DNA from: Acinetobacter pecorum
Lineage (GTDB): Bacteria > Pseudomonadota > Gammaproteobacteria > Pseudomonadales > Moraxellaceae
Reading direction: 5' to 3'
NCBI RefSeq assembly: GCF_014837015.1
Contig: NZ_JACSPT010000001.1
Location: 30,521-94,520, forward strand
DNA: 64,000 bases
Shown here: piece by piece, positions 9,550 to 20,040 of the stretch
How positions within the stretch are numbered: the stretch's first letter is position 1
Layout: every line of letters begins with the position of its first letter
Program-made: the position numbers and the translations under genes
Notes under the pieces: model-generated
The model's database searches: none
Seen by the model: only the letters and a program-made list of their open reading frames with translations
Told to the model about the DNA's origin: nothing

Positions 9550-10050
9550 TTAAGCCTGTGCTACCTGTTTTTGCTGGATACTTTTGGCCGTGCGATAGCA
9601 GTCTTGCACATGGGCATCGGCAATTTTTTTCATGACAAAATAACCCAGACTTGCAGCAACCAGTTGACCCCCTAGCGGAATGAATTTTGTGACTTGCTTT
9701 ATCAGCACTTTCGCTGCAACATTGTTCAAAGATTTTTTAACTGCCGTCCGTGCGACCACCAGACCAGAAAACTCTACGCCACGTTTACGCAGCTCCTGCC
9801 AGTGGATCTGACGGGTTTTTGGATCGTAAACACTGATCTGGTCAGGGGCCAAGCCAAAGCGGGCATTGATCTCGGGAATTAATTGCGACAAGATACCGAC
9901 ATCAATGACCACGTCCATAAAAGGTACCGGAATAACAGCGGCACCGGCAGAATAGTAGGCGCGTTTTTTGGTGAGTTCCAGGCATTCGTCGCGGATTTTT
10001 TCCAGATCCAGGTTCGCGTCGAGACGTTCAGGAATTTTATCTAATTTCAT
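9550..10050 (-). CDS. DUF697/YcjF-like protein, unknown function
   Basis: 166 residues. The segment YYSAGAAVIPVPFMDVVID, followed by LSQLIPEINARFGL, matches the pattern of DUF697-type proteins that often accompany GTPases. A second hydrophobic stretch, IPLGGQLVAASLGYFV, lies near residue 125. It is probably membrane-associated. ATG at 10050 is chosen because AGG lies 8 bases upstream; an earlier GTG at 10056 has no such site. It stands alone, tail to tail with pap and divergent from recC. Confidence 0.75.
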   Translation of the reverse strand: MKLDKIPERLDANLDLEKIRDECLELTKKRAYYSAGAAVIPVPFMDVVIDVGILSQLIPEINARFGLAPDQISVYDPKTRQIHWQELRKRGVEFSGLVVARTAVKKSLNNVAAKVLIKQVTKFIPLGGQLVAASLGYFVMKKIADAHVQDCYRTAKSIQQKQVAQA

Positions 10051-10088
10051 GGGCACTACCTAAGCTCTATGTTGTTTTTTTCCATTCA

Positions 10089-10112
10089 AGCATCTTTAAG
10101 ATGCTTTTTTCA
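10089..10112 (+). terminator. Orphan terminator-like hairpin between divergent genes
   Basis: AAGCATCT, a TTA loop and AGATGCTT form a perfect 8-bp stem followed by six T on the plus strand. No plus-strand gene ends just before it; recC starts 116 bases downstream. It may block read-through antisense to the DUF697-like gene or end a short leader transcript. Confidence 0.55.
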
Positions 10113-10227
10113 AAGAAATTTTTCGACTGAAGTGTGGTTTTAAGGTGTCATAGCGCGCTCGGGATGTATAGTAAATAATCTTTATCGTTTTGTAGTAAAA
10201 ACCACATTCAGCAGTTCAGGGGAACCA

Positions 10228-13200
10228 ATGGCCATCCATGTTATTCAGAGTCAACGTATTGATGTACTTTTGGATAGTATGCTGCATATTGTCAACCAGA
10301 CTGCCCGAAATCCGTTTGAAGTGTTACAGACCCGGCACTTTATTGTGCCGTCTCCGGCAGTAGAAAGCTGGCTGACCCAGAAAATTGCCGAGAAAAAAGG
10401 CATTAGTGCCAATACCCAGTTTCATCACCGGATTCGCGCCTTTCAATGGGCTTCCTATCAGTGGGTATTGAATGCACCCAAAGAGGTGGAACAGGTGCGC
10501 GAAGCCAATATTCCGCGCATTATCATCAAATGGCGGGTATTTCAGGCGCTACGTAAATATATTCTGCCCGAACAGATTTCCTTAGACATGGATCATCCGC
10601 TGTATTCTATTATCAAACGGATTTATGACAGTGCTGATCGGCTGGAGCAGGGTACAGAGAAGCAGCTGAAAAAACAGAGCATGCTGTACTGGGTAGCCGA
10701 GCAGGTATCGCGTTTGTTCAGCCATTATATGGATTATCGCGGTTATTGCGCGCGTAACTGTCCTCCAAAACACTGTAGCTGCCCGACCAACTGGCTCGAG
10801 GCCTGGGGGCAGGATATTGCGCTTGATATCGAACAGATGCTCTATAGCCCCAAAGATGAAAATGGTCATGAGATGCAGGTGGCGGATTTTGTCAAGATTC
10901 AGGCACGTGAACTGGAAGCTTGGCAACGCTGGTTGTGGCAGCATGTATTTCAAGATGATTATGCCAAAATCCTGGAGATTGAACGCCTGTATTGGGAGCG
11001 GCTGGAGAATGCAGAAACCCGCGCCCAGGCTCTAAAACGCCTGCCGGCCCAGATTGTGGTATTTAGCCTGCTGGAACTACCACCGAGCCAGCTGGATTTT
11101 TTACGTCGTCTGGGGCAATACATTGATATCTATATTTTTCACTTCAACCCCTCGCAGGAATACTGGGCGGACAGTGTCGATCCTGACTGGAAAGCCAGAT
11201 TTGATTTGCAGCGCGAAGAGCGCTTTATTCAGCGTTTTGAAAAAACCCGTCAACGTAAACCAAATGATGCGGAAATAAAAGACTTCAGGATCAAGCAACT
11301 GAATTTTAATGCCGAAGACCGGGAATCGCGGCATCCGCTTCTGACCCGATTCGGCAAGCAGGCACGGGATCATTTTTCTCTACTCTCTAAACTGTCTTCG
11401 GGGGAAGAGGGTCTCTGGGCCGATGTCTTTGTCGATGAATATCAGGACAGGCTGCTGGCCAAAATCCAGTCGGATATCCTGTATTTATTGGAACCCCAAC
11501 AGCATCAATATGCTTTAAGCCCTGACGATGATTCAGTACAGATTCATGTCTGTCATTCTTCATTACGTCAGCTAGAAGTCCTCAAAGAACAGCTAATTCA
11601 CTGGCTGGCTCAAGATACGAATGACGCGCCGCGTCAGCCCAGTGATATTCTGGTGCTGACGCCAAGTCTGAAAGAACTGGAACCGGCAATTCGCAGTGTT
11701 TTTGCCCCGCCACCGCGTGAGCGCGAGACTGGCAGCAAACGCCTGCAGAAAGATAACCTGTATTTACCGATCCAGATTGCCGGGGTATCACGTCTGGATG
11801 TCAGCAATGCCTGGCGCGCGGTACTGGGCCGGATTCAGTGGGTACGGCGCCGTTTCAGTATTGAGGACTTTGCCGACTGGCTCAGCCTGAATGCCACCCA
11901 GCAGTATTATGGTCTGGACTATAGTCAGGTAGAACGGATGTTGCAGTTGCTGACAGATGCCGGTTTCAAGCGTGGACTGGACCAGCAGCATTTACAGCAA
12001 AGCCTCAGCGCAGGCGATGAAGATTACCGGTTTAGTTTTAAATTCGCGCTGGACCGTCTGGCGTTGGGGCTGGCGATTCCTGAACATACCCTGTTTCAGG
12101 ATACCTTGAGTTATGCCAAGGTTCTGACTAGTGATTTTCCGCTGATTTCGACCCTGATCCGGATTTATCAGGATCTGGTACAGCGCCGTGACTGGCTGAC
12201 TTTGCATGAAACTGGACAACGTACGCCAGTCAAAACCTGGCTGGAATATCTGCGTGCCGATCTGAACGAGTTCCGTGATGCCGGGGTAGAATCACTCAAA
12301 ACCGTTGCCGAAATTATCGACAAGCAAATGCGGATGCTGACCCTGGCCGATTATCATGACCAAGATGATCCGCATGCCAGTCAAGAGCTAGTGGCACTCA
12401 GTCTGCCTCTGCCTTATGTGCTGGAAGAAATTCAGAATACCCTGGAGATGCAGCTGGATCAGGCCGAACCGACCGGACAGATTACTTTTAGCCAGATTGG
12501 CCAGATCCGACCATTGCCTTATAAACTGGTGGTGATGCTGAATCTGGATAGCGGTAAATTTCCGAGCCGCAATCAACAGGTTCCGTTTGACCTGATGCGC
12601 AGCCTGAAGCCGCAACTTGGTGACCGTTCCCGTCTGGATGACGAGCAGGGCGCTTTTCTGGATGCCTTGCTGCTGGCACAGGAAAATCTATGGCTGTTCT
12701 ATAATGGCTTTGATCTGGAGGATGGTGAAGCTCGCGATCCATCCACTGCCTTGCAGGAACTGGTTCAGCATCTCGCGCTGATCTGCCAGTCTGAACAGCC
12801 GGATGCCGAAGTCGATCCGATGGTGGATATGCATGGTCTGTCCGTGGCTCAACATATCCAACAGCTTTATCATGTACATCCCTTGCAGCCTTTTGATCCG
12901 GCCGGATTTACAGATATGCAGACACCACGTTATCAGGATCAGTGGTTTGCGGTAGCAGAGTATATCCGTAGTGCCGAAGGCAAACGCAGCAGTTGGATTA
13001 ATGCACATTATCCGGCACTAGAACAAAAAGAAATCCGGGTACTCAAAGGTGATGAATGGATCCGCGATATGATTTTCCCTGCACGTCTATTCCTGAAAAG
13101 TGTCGGGGTTTCCACAATTCGATTTGCCGATTTGCCGAGTTCCCGGGAACCCTTATTATTGAACAAGCTAGAACAGTATCAGGTACGGGATTTCCTGTTG

Positions 13201-13932
13201 CAACAAGAGCAGGAGATTGAGCCAAATCTGATGTTGGACCGTTTGCCGGTGGGCAAAACCCAGCAAGCCACCTGGCTGGGCAGCCAGCAGGAACAGCAGC
13301 TGTTACAAGAACGTTTGCTACAGTTGGGCAAAGAACTGACGCCAGTCACCCAACAATCCCTGCAGTTCAGTCCTGAACTGATCATTCATATAAACGTACC
13401 TCAGGTTCCACACAGCAGCTACTGGCTGAGTATGCAATCCTCTTCGGCCTCGGAAAAACGCCGTGCCCAGATCTGGCTGGAGTATCTGTTGTGGCTGGCT
13501 TACTTAAATGATGATGCACGCTCACCAGAACTGGAGCGCATTGTCATTTTTAGTAATAAAACCCTGAAGTTTTCTGGCTTGAGTTCGAGCAAGGCACATG
13601 AGTATTTGCAGCTCTGGTTAAAGGCCTGGGAAATTGGTCAACAGCAGCCGCTGGTCTTGCCGGCAGAATTACTAATGAAAAAAGAGTGGCAGTGGGCCGA
13701 GAATGAACAGGGCAAGATGACCATTGTGGAAATGCCGGAATTGCTAAAGGCCTGGAACAACAGCTATGAGAGTGCCAAACCTTTGGCTTCGGATGAATCC
13801 AGTCTGCTGCATCAGGACTGGCAATTTATTTTGCAGGATCAGGATCCGGATCTGGCCTTGCAAAATTGCTGCCATGATTTTGCCCATGGCCTGTATGCGC
13901 CGATTCATCAACATCTGGAGTGGGTGAAATAG
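10228..13932 (+). CDS. recC: RecC, exodeoxyribonuclease V gamma subunit
   Basis: 1234 residues, somewhat longer than the roughly 1120 of Escherichia coli RecC. It opens with the family pattern VIQSQRIDVLLDSM and PSPAVESWLTQKIAEKKGI. RecC holds the RecBCD complex together, splits the DNA strands and recognises Chi. A first pass finds no helicase Walker A, as expected for the inactivated helicase fold of RecC. It leads the recC-recB-recD cluster and ends 4 bases before recB, implying translational coupling. Confidence 0.96.
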   Translation: MAIHVIQSQRIDVLLDSMLHIVNQTARNPFEVLQTRHFIVPSPAVESWLTQKIAEKKGISANTQFHHRIRAFQWASYQWVLNAPKEVEQVREANIPRIIIKWRVFQALRKYILPEQISLDMDHPLYSIIKRIYDSADRLEQGTEKQLKKQSMLYWVAEQVSRLFSHYMDYRGYCARNCPPKHCSCPTNWLEAWGQDIALDIEQMLYSPKDENGHEMQVADFVKIQARELEAWQRWLWQHVFQDDYAKILEIERLYWERLENAETRAQALKRLPAQIVVFSLLELPPSQLDFLRRLGQYIDIYIFHFNPSQEYWADSVDPDWKARFDLQREERFIQRFEKTRQRKPNDAEIKDFRIKQLNFNAEDRESRHPLLTRFGKQARDHFSLLSKLSSGEEGLWADVFVDEYQDRLLAKIQSDILYLLEPQQHQYALSPDDDSVQIHVCHSSLRQLEVLKEQLIHWLAQDTNDAPRQPSDILVLTPSLKELEPAIRSVFAPPPRERETGSKRLQKDNLYLPIQIAGVSRLDVSNAWRAVLGRIQWVRRRFSIEDFADWLSLNATQQYYGLDYSQVERMLQLLTDAGFKRGLDQQHLQQSLSAGDEDYRFSFKFALDRLALGLAIPEHTLFQDTLSYAKVLTSDFPLISTLIRIYQDLVQRRDWLTLHETGQRTPVKTWLEYLRADLNEFRDAGVESLKTVAEIIDKQMRMLTLADYHDQDDPHASQELVALSLPLPYVLEEIQNTLEMQLDQAEPTGQITFSQIGQIRPLPYKLVVMLNLDSGKFPSRNQQVPFDLMRSLKPQLGDRSRLDDEQGAFLDALLLAQENLWLFYNGFDLEDGEARDPSTALQELVQHLALICQSEQPDAEVDPMVDMHGLSVAQHIQQLYHVHPLQPFDPAGFTDMQTPRYQDQWFAVAEYIRSAEGKRSSWINAHYPALEQKEIRVLKGDEWIRDMIFPARLFLKSVGVSTIRFADLPSSREPLLLNKLEQYQVRDFLLQQEQEIEPNLMLDRLPVGKTQQATWLGSQQEQQLLQERLLQLGKELTPVTQQSLQFSPELIIHINVPQVPHSSYWLSMQSSSASEKRRAQIWLEYLLWLAYLNDDARSPELERIVIFSNKTLKFSGLSSSKAHEYLQLWLKAWEIGQQQPLVLPAELLMKKEWQWAENEQGKMTIVEMPELLKAWNNSYESAKPLASDESSLLHQDWQFILQDQDPDLALQNCCHDFAHGLYAPIHQHLEWVK

Positions 13933-13936
13933 CCGT

Positions 13937-16900
13937 ATGACTTTATTAAAGCAGCAGATGCAAAAAGCCATTTCCACCAATCCGATTCAGGACATGAAAT
14001 TCCGTGGCCTGCACTGGATTGAAGCCTCCGCAGGAACCGGCAAGACCTATACGCTCTCCAGTCTGATGGTGCGGATTTTTCTGGATCAGTATTATCCGCA
14101 TCAGGTGATTGCGACGACATTTACCCGTAAGGCCACGGCTGAACTGAAAAACCGGGTACGGCTCCGGGTTGAGGAAACCCTAGCTTATATCCAGCATCAT
14201 CAGCAGCTCAATTCAGTTGAAATCACAGCAAAAATCCAGAATGAAACCGATCCCTTATTTCAGCAGGTACTGAAAGATTATGGTTCACGGCTGGATTATG
14301 CCCGTCGCCGTTTACGTCTGGTGCTGAACCAGTTGGATGAACTGTTTGTCGGCACCCTGGACAGCTTTAGCCAGAAACTGTTACGTGAATTTGCCTTTGA
14401 AAGTGGCAAGATTGAACGTGCAGAACTGACCGAAGATCAGGATCTGTATATCCAGCAGCTGATTCATGATGTACTGCGTGACTGGATTCAGCAACAGCCG
14501 CAATATATGGTCAATCATCTGTATGTTCAGAATCTGCTGAAACCGGTGGAGCATTATACCGGGCTGGTACGTGATGCACTGAATTTCAGCAAGCAGCATT
14601 TCCGCAAGATCGAACCGGCTGAATGTGACCTGAACAAATTGGAAGCCTGCATCAGTCAATTAGTGAATATTCAGGAGCATGATCTTGCCGTCATGCGGCG
14701 TTATTGTCAGGAAAGTCCGAAGTATTTTCACAAGAGTTTTTTGACCAAGTTAACCGAAATTTGTGAAAACTTTATGACCTGGAGCGCAGCCCTGCAAAAT
14801 CAGGGGGGCATGAGTTTCTTTGATGCTGAATTACAGCCGATTATACTGAATCTGTGCCATTTGCGCCGCAAGAAAACCGATTTCCAGCCGACCACTCAGG
14901 TCTTTAACAAAAGCTGTCCGGATGCAGAGCAGCAGCTGATTTTGCAACATGGTCTGATCGTGGCAATTGATGCGCTGTGCGAGGTCAAACAGTATCTGGA
15001 TGAGCAGCTGCAACAGCTTACGACCCATCTGGAATTTCATATTATTCAAAGTGTGCAGACCCGTTTGCCGCAAACCTTGCAGCAGCAGGGTGAAACCACT
15101 TTTTCCCAGCAAATCCGTACATTGGCGGAAGCATTGCAAGGCCAGCAGGGACAGCGTTTTGCCCAGTTTGTGCAGGCACGTTATCCGCTGATTCTGGTCG
15201 ATGAATTTCAGGACACCAATCAGGATCAGGATGATCTGCTGGCCAAGATCTGGCGTGATGCCAACCGGGTGCAGTCCGGCTGCATGATTATGGTCGGCGA
15301 TCCGAAACAGGCAATTTACGGTTTCCGTGGCGGCGACATGCTGACTTATAACAAGGCACACGCTGACGTACGTCACAAGCAGGGTCGTGAATATACCCTG
15401 ATGCAGAACCATCGTTCAGTCAAACCGCTCGTAGAAGTGGTTGATGCGCTGTTCCAGCGGCAAATGGATTTTGGCGAACAGGTGCAGTACACCCGGATTC
15501 AGGCGGGTAGTCGCCCACATCCAGATCTGGTCGATATGGGCAGGATCAACCCGCAGCCCTTACGATGGATTCAGCTAGGTGAATCGGATCTGGAAGCAGA
15601 TCAGGTGGCCTGGAAAATCCGTGCATTGCTGAATCAGTCTGCCCAGCAACAACTGTACTTTCAGCAGCAAGAGCATCAGCAAAGCCTGAGCGCAGATGAT
15701 ATTGCCGTACTGGGGTTTGGACATTTTGCTCTGGAACAGGTGAAGCAGCGTCTGCAGCGTATGGGCATTCCCTGCTATAAAGAATCCAAACAGAGCGTGT
15801 TTGCCAGTCCAATCGCTCAGGATGTCGCAGCAGTATTGACGGCGATCATGGATCCTTTCAATGAGGCCAAGGTCAAGCGGGCTTTACTGACCCGTCTGCT
15901 GGGCTTCAATCTGAAAAAACTGATCGAATTACAGGAGCAGAGTGAAGGCCTCAGTCGCTATATTGCGGATCTGGATATCATTCGGGAAATGTGGTTTGAG
16001 AAAGGCTTTTTGACCGCATGGAATTATGCACTGAACCTGTTTCAGGTCTGGACCAATCTGGTGGCCAGTCAAAGTCTGGACAATGAGCGGGTAGTGGTTA
16101 ATCTGCGCCATCTGACCGAGATGCTGAGCCAGCAGAGTGAATATTATCAGGGGGCGCAAAAACTCTATCACTGGTATTTGCGCCAGCTTCAGTCACCTTC
16201 AGGCAAGGACAGCGAAAAAGAACGCAAGCTGTCTGGGGATCATGGGGTGCAGCTGATGACCATTCATGCCTCCAAAGGGCTGGAATTTAAAGTGGTGTTT
16301 TTATTGGGAGCAGATGCTGCTTTTGATGTGAATAAAGGCAACCTGAATTTTTCCCTGTCTGCGCCTGAACAGGACAACATTCTGGAACAATCCCGGGTGA
16401 TTGCAGTCAATCACAAGAATTTACATGAGCAGGCGATTCTGCAGAATGCAGCGCGTAATGCTGCCGAAAACCACCGGCTTTGGTATGTGGCGCTGACCCG
16501 TGCCAGTCACCGGGTATATGCCATGCTGCAGGACCAGAACGCACAGTCCGATTCCGGGCTGGCCTTCTGGCGTGGTCAGGGAGATCAACTGTTTCAACAT
16601 GCTTTAAGTCTGGTCGAGCCGTCCCTGTCTCAGGAACCACCGCGTCTGGTGGAGCAGTCGAACCATCATCAGATTGACATGCGGGCGCAACCTTTGCCAG
16701 AGCGGCAGTTTTATCCGCGAACCAAAACCAGTTTTACTGCCTTGTCACAGCATCAGCTACATGGACATATCTTGCAGGATGACCTGGTCATGGCTTCTGA
16801 ACAGCTCGATAGTGCTGCCGATGAAATTCATTTTACTGGTCTGGAAGAACAGCCAGCAGCCGTACCCTTAAACTGGATTAGGCTGAATTTTCCTAAAGGC

Positions 16901-18061
16901 ACCGTAGCCGGAACTTTCTTGCACAGCATTTTTGAACATATTGATTTTCAGGACAGCAGTTACTGGAATCTGGAAATCCGGCGCCGTTTTAAAAATACCG
17001 CACCGCAAATCTGGCAGGAACTGAAAGAAAAATTTGAACAGGCTTTTCATATACGTAGTGTACTGGAACAGGCCTTTTTCCCTCATTATCAGGCCGCTGT
17101 GGTGAATCTGCGAACCCTGTTTCAGGCCACAGCTCAGGCAGATTTCAAAGCCGAGGAATTGCGTCATAGTATGCAGCGCGTATTGTCCAGCCTGAACTAT
17201 AAGTTATTGACCGGAATTCGCCTGCATGATCAAAGTGAAGCTTATCGCCAGCAATGGCAGCAGCTGTTTCACTCGGCACAACAGCTCAAGCGTTCAGCTC
17301 TGCTGGAATTTTTAGGTCAGTTTAGGGTGTATTTTGATGGGCTGGAGGATGACTCCTTTATCCAGTTTTTTGAACAGGAAGTGGCCCAGCTCACACGCTC
17401 TGCAAGCACTGAATCGCTGAATGTGGACAGTATTTTCCAGACTGCTTTTGAGGGATTGCTGGACGAGATCACAGAAGATATTTTGCTGAATCTGATGCAT
17501 GACTGGGTACATGACATTCTGGCCACTCCGATCCAGACAGATTTTGCCTTGGCACAGCTGGAGGCTAAACAGTATCTGTCAGAATTTCCTTTTTATCTGT
17601 CCTTGACCGATGCCCCTTTGCAGATTCGGCAAATCCATCAGCTTTTTCTCGAACATGACATGGTCATGAGCGATTTTAATGAGGCCAAATCGGCGCGATA
17701 TCTGACCGGTTCCATCGATCTGGTGTATTTCGATGGTCAGCGCTACCATATTGCCGATTATAAAAGTAACTTCCTCGGGCCGGATCAGCAGCACTATAGT
17801 GCTGAGGCGATTCAGCAGAATATGAGCCAGTCCAGTTACTGGTTGCAGGCTGCTTTGTATTTGGTGGCGCTGCATCGGTACTTGAGTGCCAATATGCAGA
17901 CTTATTCGATTCAGCAGCACTTGGGCGGCGCAACCTATCTGTATTTGCGCGGGATGAATGGACAGGCGCAGCAAGGAGCCTATCATTGGCAACCGGACTC
18001 TGAATTCATAGAAAGACTGGATCAAATATTGGGCTATTGTGAGCAGAAAAAATCAGCATGA
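13937..18061 (+). CDS. recB: RecB, exodeoxyribonuclease V beta subunit (helicase-nuclease)
   Basis: 1374 residues with superfamily 1 helicase motifs: Walker A SAGTGKT at 31-37, motif II LVDEFQDTNQ near 420, GDPKQAIYGFRGGD, MTIHASKGLEFKVVF and LWYVALTRASH. The C-terminal nuclease site is visible as GSIDLVYFDG followed by IADYKSN near 1274. RecB unwinds and cuts duplex DNA ends for recombinational repair. Start is 4 bases after the recC stop. Length is above the usual 1180 or so because of longer linkers. Confidence 0.97.
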   Translation: MTLLKQQMQKAISTNPIQDMKFRGLHWIEASAGTGKTYTLSSLMVRIFLDQYYPHQVIATTFTRKATAELKNRVRLRVEETLAYIQHHQQLNSVEITAKIQNETDPLFQQVLKDYGSRLDYARRRLRLVLNQLDELFVGTLDSFSQKLLREFAFESGKIERAELTEDQDLYIQQLIHDVLRDWIQQQPQYMVNHLYVQNLLKPVEHYTGLVRDALNFSKQHFRKIEPAECDLNKLEACISQLVNIQEHDLAVMRRYCQESPKYFHKSFLTKLTEICENFMTWSAALQNQGGMSFFDAELQPIILNLCHLRRKKTDFQPTTQVFNKSCPDAEQQLILQHGLIVAIDALCEVKQYLDEQLQQLTTHLEFHIIQSVQTRLPQTLQQQGETTFSQQIRTLAEALQGQQGQRFAQFVQARYPLILVDEFQDTNQDQDDLLAKIWRDANRVQSGCMIMVGDPKQAIYGFRGGDMLTYNKAHADVRHKQGREYTLMQNHRSVKPLVEVVDALFQRQMDFGEQVQYTRIQAGSRPHPDLVDMGRINPQPLRWIQLGESDLEADQVAWKIRALLNQSAQQQLYFQQQEHQQSLSADDIAVLGFGHFALEQVKQRLQRMGIPCYKESKQSVFASPIAQDVAAVLTAIMDPFNEAKVKRALLTRLLGFNLKKLIELQEQSEGLSRYIADLDIIREMWFEKGFLTAWNYALNLFQVWTNLVASQSLDNERVVVNLRHLTEMLSQQSEYYQGAQKLYHWYLRQLQSPSGKDSEKERKLSGDHGVQLMTIHASKGLEFKVVFLLGADAAFDVNKGNLNFSLSAPEQDNILEQSRVIAVNHKNLHEQAILQNAARNAAENHRLWYVALTRASHRVYAMLQDQNAQSDSGLAFWRGQGDQLFQHALSLVEPSLSQEPPRLVEQSNHHQIDMRAQPLPERQFYPRTKTSFTALSQHQLHGHILQDDLVMASEQLDSAADEIHFTGLEEQPAAVPLNWIRLNFPKGTVAGTFLHSIFEHIDFQDSSYWNLEIRRRFKNTAPQIWQELKEKFEQAFHIRSVLEQAFFPHYQAAVVNLRTLFQATAQADFKAEELRHSMQRVLSSLNYKLLTGIRLHDQSEAYRQQWQQLFHSAQQLKRSALLEFLGQFRVYFDGLEDDSFIQFFEQEVAQLTRSASTESLNVDSIFQTAFEGLLDEITEDILLNLMHDWVHDILATPIQTDFALAQLEAKQYLSEFPFYLSLTDAPLQIRQIHQLFLEHDMVMSDFNEAKSARYLTGSIDLVYFDGQRYHIADYKSNFLGPDQQHYSAEAIQQNMSQSSYWLQAALYLVALHRYLSANMQTYSIQQHLGGATYLYLRGMNGQAQQGAYHWQPDSEFIERLDQILGYCEQKKSA

Positions 18062-18132
18062 TTTTGCGATTTTATAAAATATGTATAGATTAAACATGAA
18101 ATTATCCTGTGGATAACTTTGAGGATAACTGT

Positions 18133-19902
18133 GTGGAAAATGAGCAGAATCACGTGTCACAGCAACATTCCGATTTAATGGCCTGGATTGACTATCTGTG
18201 TCAGCCTCCATTCAGTACAGCTGCATTTGATCCGGCAGCAAAATTATTGATCGAGCAACTGCTGGAAGCGATGCAGGCGGGAGATAGCTGTATCGAAGTT
18301 AATCCTCAGCAGGTTGCCTTACTGCATAATCTGGTTCTAGACCGCCATCAGCAGAGTGCAGGAATTGCACCATTTATTTGTGCAGATCAGCATTTATATC
18401 TGTACCGCTACTGGCAACTGGAACAGGCAGTGGCTACACAGTTGGTACGGATCAAGTCACAAACGGTGACTCCGGTGAATTTAAGCGAGCATAATCGCAA
18501 TCTTCTCTCAGATCCACAGCAGAAACTGGCACTGGAAATGGTTGCGCAGCAGGCGCTGAATATTATTACCGGTGGGCCTGGAACAGGTAAAACCTATACC
18601 TTGGCGCATATTATTGCTGTGCTGTATGAAGCCTTGCCGCATATACGGATCGCTATGGCAGCACCTACCGGAAAGGCCGCGCAGCGAATGAAAGAAGCAC
18701 TGCAAAAAGCCTTGCACAGTGAAGCGTTACAACAGTTTGAGCTAGAAGCATTAAAACAGTTACAACCAGTGACCCTGCATCGCTTACTAGGTCTGGGTAC
18801 TCGCGGACAGCCACGCTTTCATGCCAAACAGCCTTTGCCCTATGATGTGATCGTGGTCGATGAAGCCTCAATGCTGGATTTGAATCTGTCCCAGATGTTG
18901 CTGGCCGCCGTACCGTCTCATGCACGGCTGATTTTACTCGGTGATGCAGACCAGCTGGCCTCTGTGGATGTCGGAACGGTACTGGCAGATTTACAGCAAG
19001 TGACGACTCTGGAGGATAACCGGGTCAATTTAATCACCACGCGACGTTTTGCGGCTGGAGCCAGGATTGGGGCAATGGCAGAGTTTATCCAGCAGAGTCA
19101 TGAGCCTTCAGCAGTACTACAGAAATTTGAGCAGCAGATTGTGGCAGCCAGTGAGTTACAGGCGATCGATTTGGATCAGGTTGAGATCGACCAGTTGCAG
19201 TTGCAATACCTGCTCGCTGGCGCCGAACAGACCGCGCATAACTTGAATCAGTATTATGACCAGCTTATGTATGGTTATCAGGCTTATGTACAGGCCATAA
19301 AAACAGAAGAAAACTCAGCTGATTTTGAGCAGTATGTACAACAGGTAGTCAAAACTTTTGATCATTACCGGATTTTAACTGCAATCCGTTCTGGTGATCT
19401 GGGTCTGCTCAAGATCAATTTGCAGATTGAGCAACGTTTTCTGGCAGCCCAAGGTCAGTTGAAACAGGGCGACTGGTATGTCGGACGACCCGTGATGATG
19501 GGGTATAACGACTATCAGTTGGGGCTGTCCAATGGTGATATTGGCATCTGTTTTTTACGTGAACAGTCTGGTCAGCGTCAGTTTGAAGTGTATTTTCCGA
19601 GTCTGGAAAAATGGGTATTAGCCACCCGTTTACCTAAAAGCATTGAAACTGCTTTTGCGCTGACCATTCACAAATCTCAAGGTTCAGAGTTTGCCCATAC
19701 CGCAGTGGTACTGGATCAATATGCAAAAAACTTATTGAGCAAAGAGTTGATTTATACCGCAATTACTCGAGCTAAAAAGGTGGTCAGTTTATTGGTGGAT
19801 TATGACGCTTTTACACAAGCACTATGTGTTAGAAGCATAAGAAAAAGTGGTTTGAGTCAGAAAATTATTGAACAATCTAGTAATTTGGTTGGCAAAAAAT
19901 AA
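18133..19902 (+). CDS. recD: RecD, exodeoxyribonuclease V alpha subunit (helicase)
   Basis: 589 residues. Walker A is GGPGTGKT near 147-154, Walker B is VVDEASMLD near 242, then LILLGDADQLASV, FALTIHKSQGSEF and YTAITRAKK near 543. RecD is the fast 5'-3' motor of RecBCD. A GTG start at 18133 is preferred because GAGG lies 8 bases upstream; an in-frame GTG at 18109 has no ribosome site. It follows recB after a 71-base gap and has no clear terminator directly behind it. Confidence 0.95.
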   Translation: MENEQNHVSQQHSDLMAWIDYLCQPPFSTAAFDPAAKLLIEQLLEAMQAGDSCIEVNPQQVALLHNLVLDRHQQSAGIAPFICADQHLYLYRYWQLEQAVATQLVRIKSQTVTPVNLSEHNRNLLSDPQQKLALEMVAQQALNIITGGPGTGKTYTLAHIIAVLYEALPHIRIAMAAPTGKAAQRMKEALQKALHSEALQQFELEALKQLQPVTLHRLLGLGTRGQPRFHAKQPLPYDVIVVDEASMLDLNLSQMLLAAVPSHARLILLGDADQLASVDVGTVLADLQQVTTLEDNRVNLITTRRFAAGARIGAMAEFIQQSHEPSAVLQKFEQQIVAASELQAIDLDQVEIDQLQLQYLLAGAEQTAHNLNQYYDQLMYGYQAYVQAIKTEENSADFEQYVQQVVKTFDHYRILTAIRSGDLGLLKINLQIEQRFLAAQGQLKQGDWYVGRPVMMGYNDYQLGLSNGDIGICFLREQSGQRQFEVYFPSLEKWVLATRLPKSIETAFALTIHKSQGSEFAHTAVVLDQYAKNLLSKELIYTAITRAKKVVSLLVDYDAFTQALCVRSIRKSGLSQKIIEQSSNLVGKK

Positions 19903-20021
19903 TCAAATCGTGTAGGTAAAAGCTTACAAGGATTCAGGAAATTGACGCATAGAGCTTTTACTCAGTATTTGAGAAGATTGGTCCTACAAAATAACTCAAC
20001 ATGGAAAGTTGAGCATAATCG

Positions 20022-20040
20022 CATAATGATAATAATAATG
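20022..20040. promoter_or_regulatory. Fur-box-like 19-mer
   Basis: The 19 bases match the classical consensus GATAATGATAATCATTATC at 15 positions, counted by hand. They overlap a plausible plus-strand promoter: TTGAGC at 20009, an 18-base spacer and TAATAA at 20033. In a region this rich in A and T some chance similarity is possible, so the call is provisional. Confidence 0.45.
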
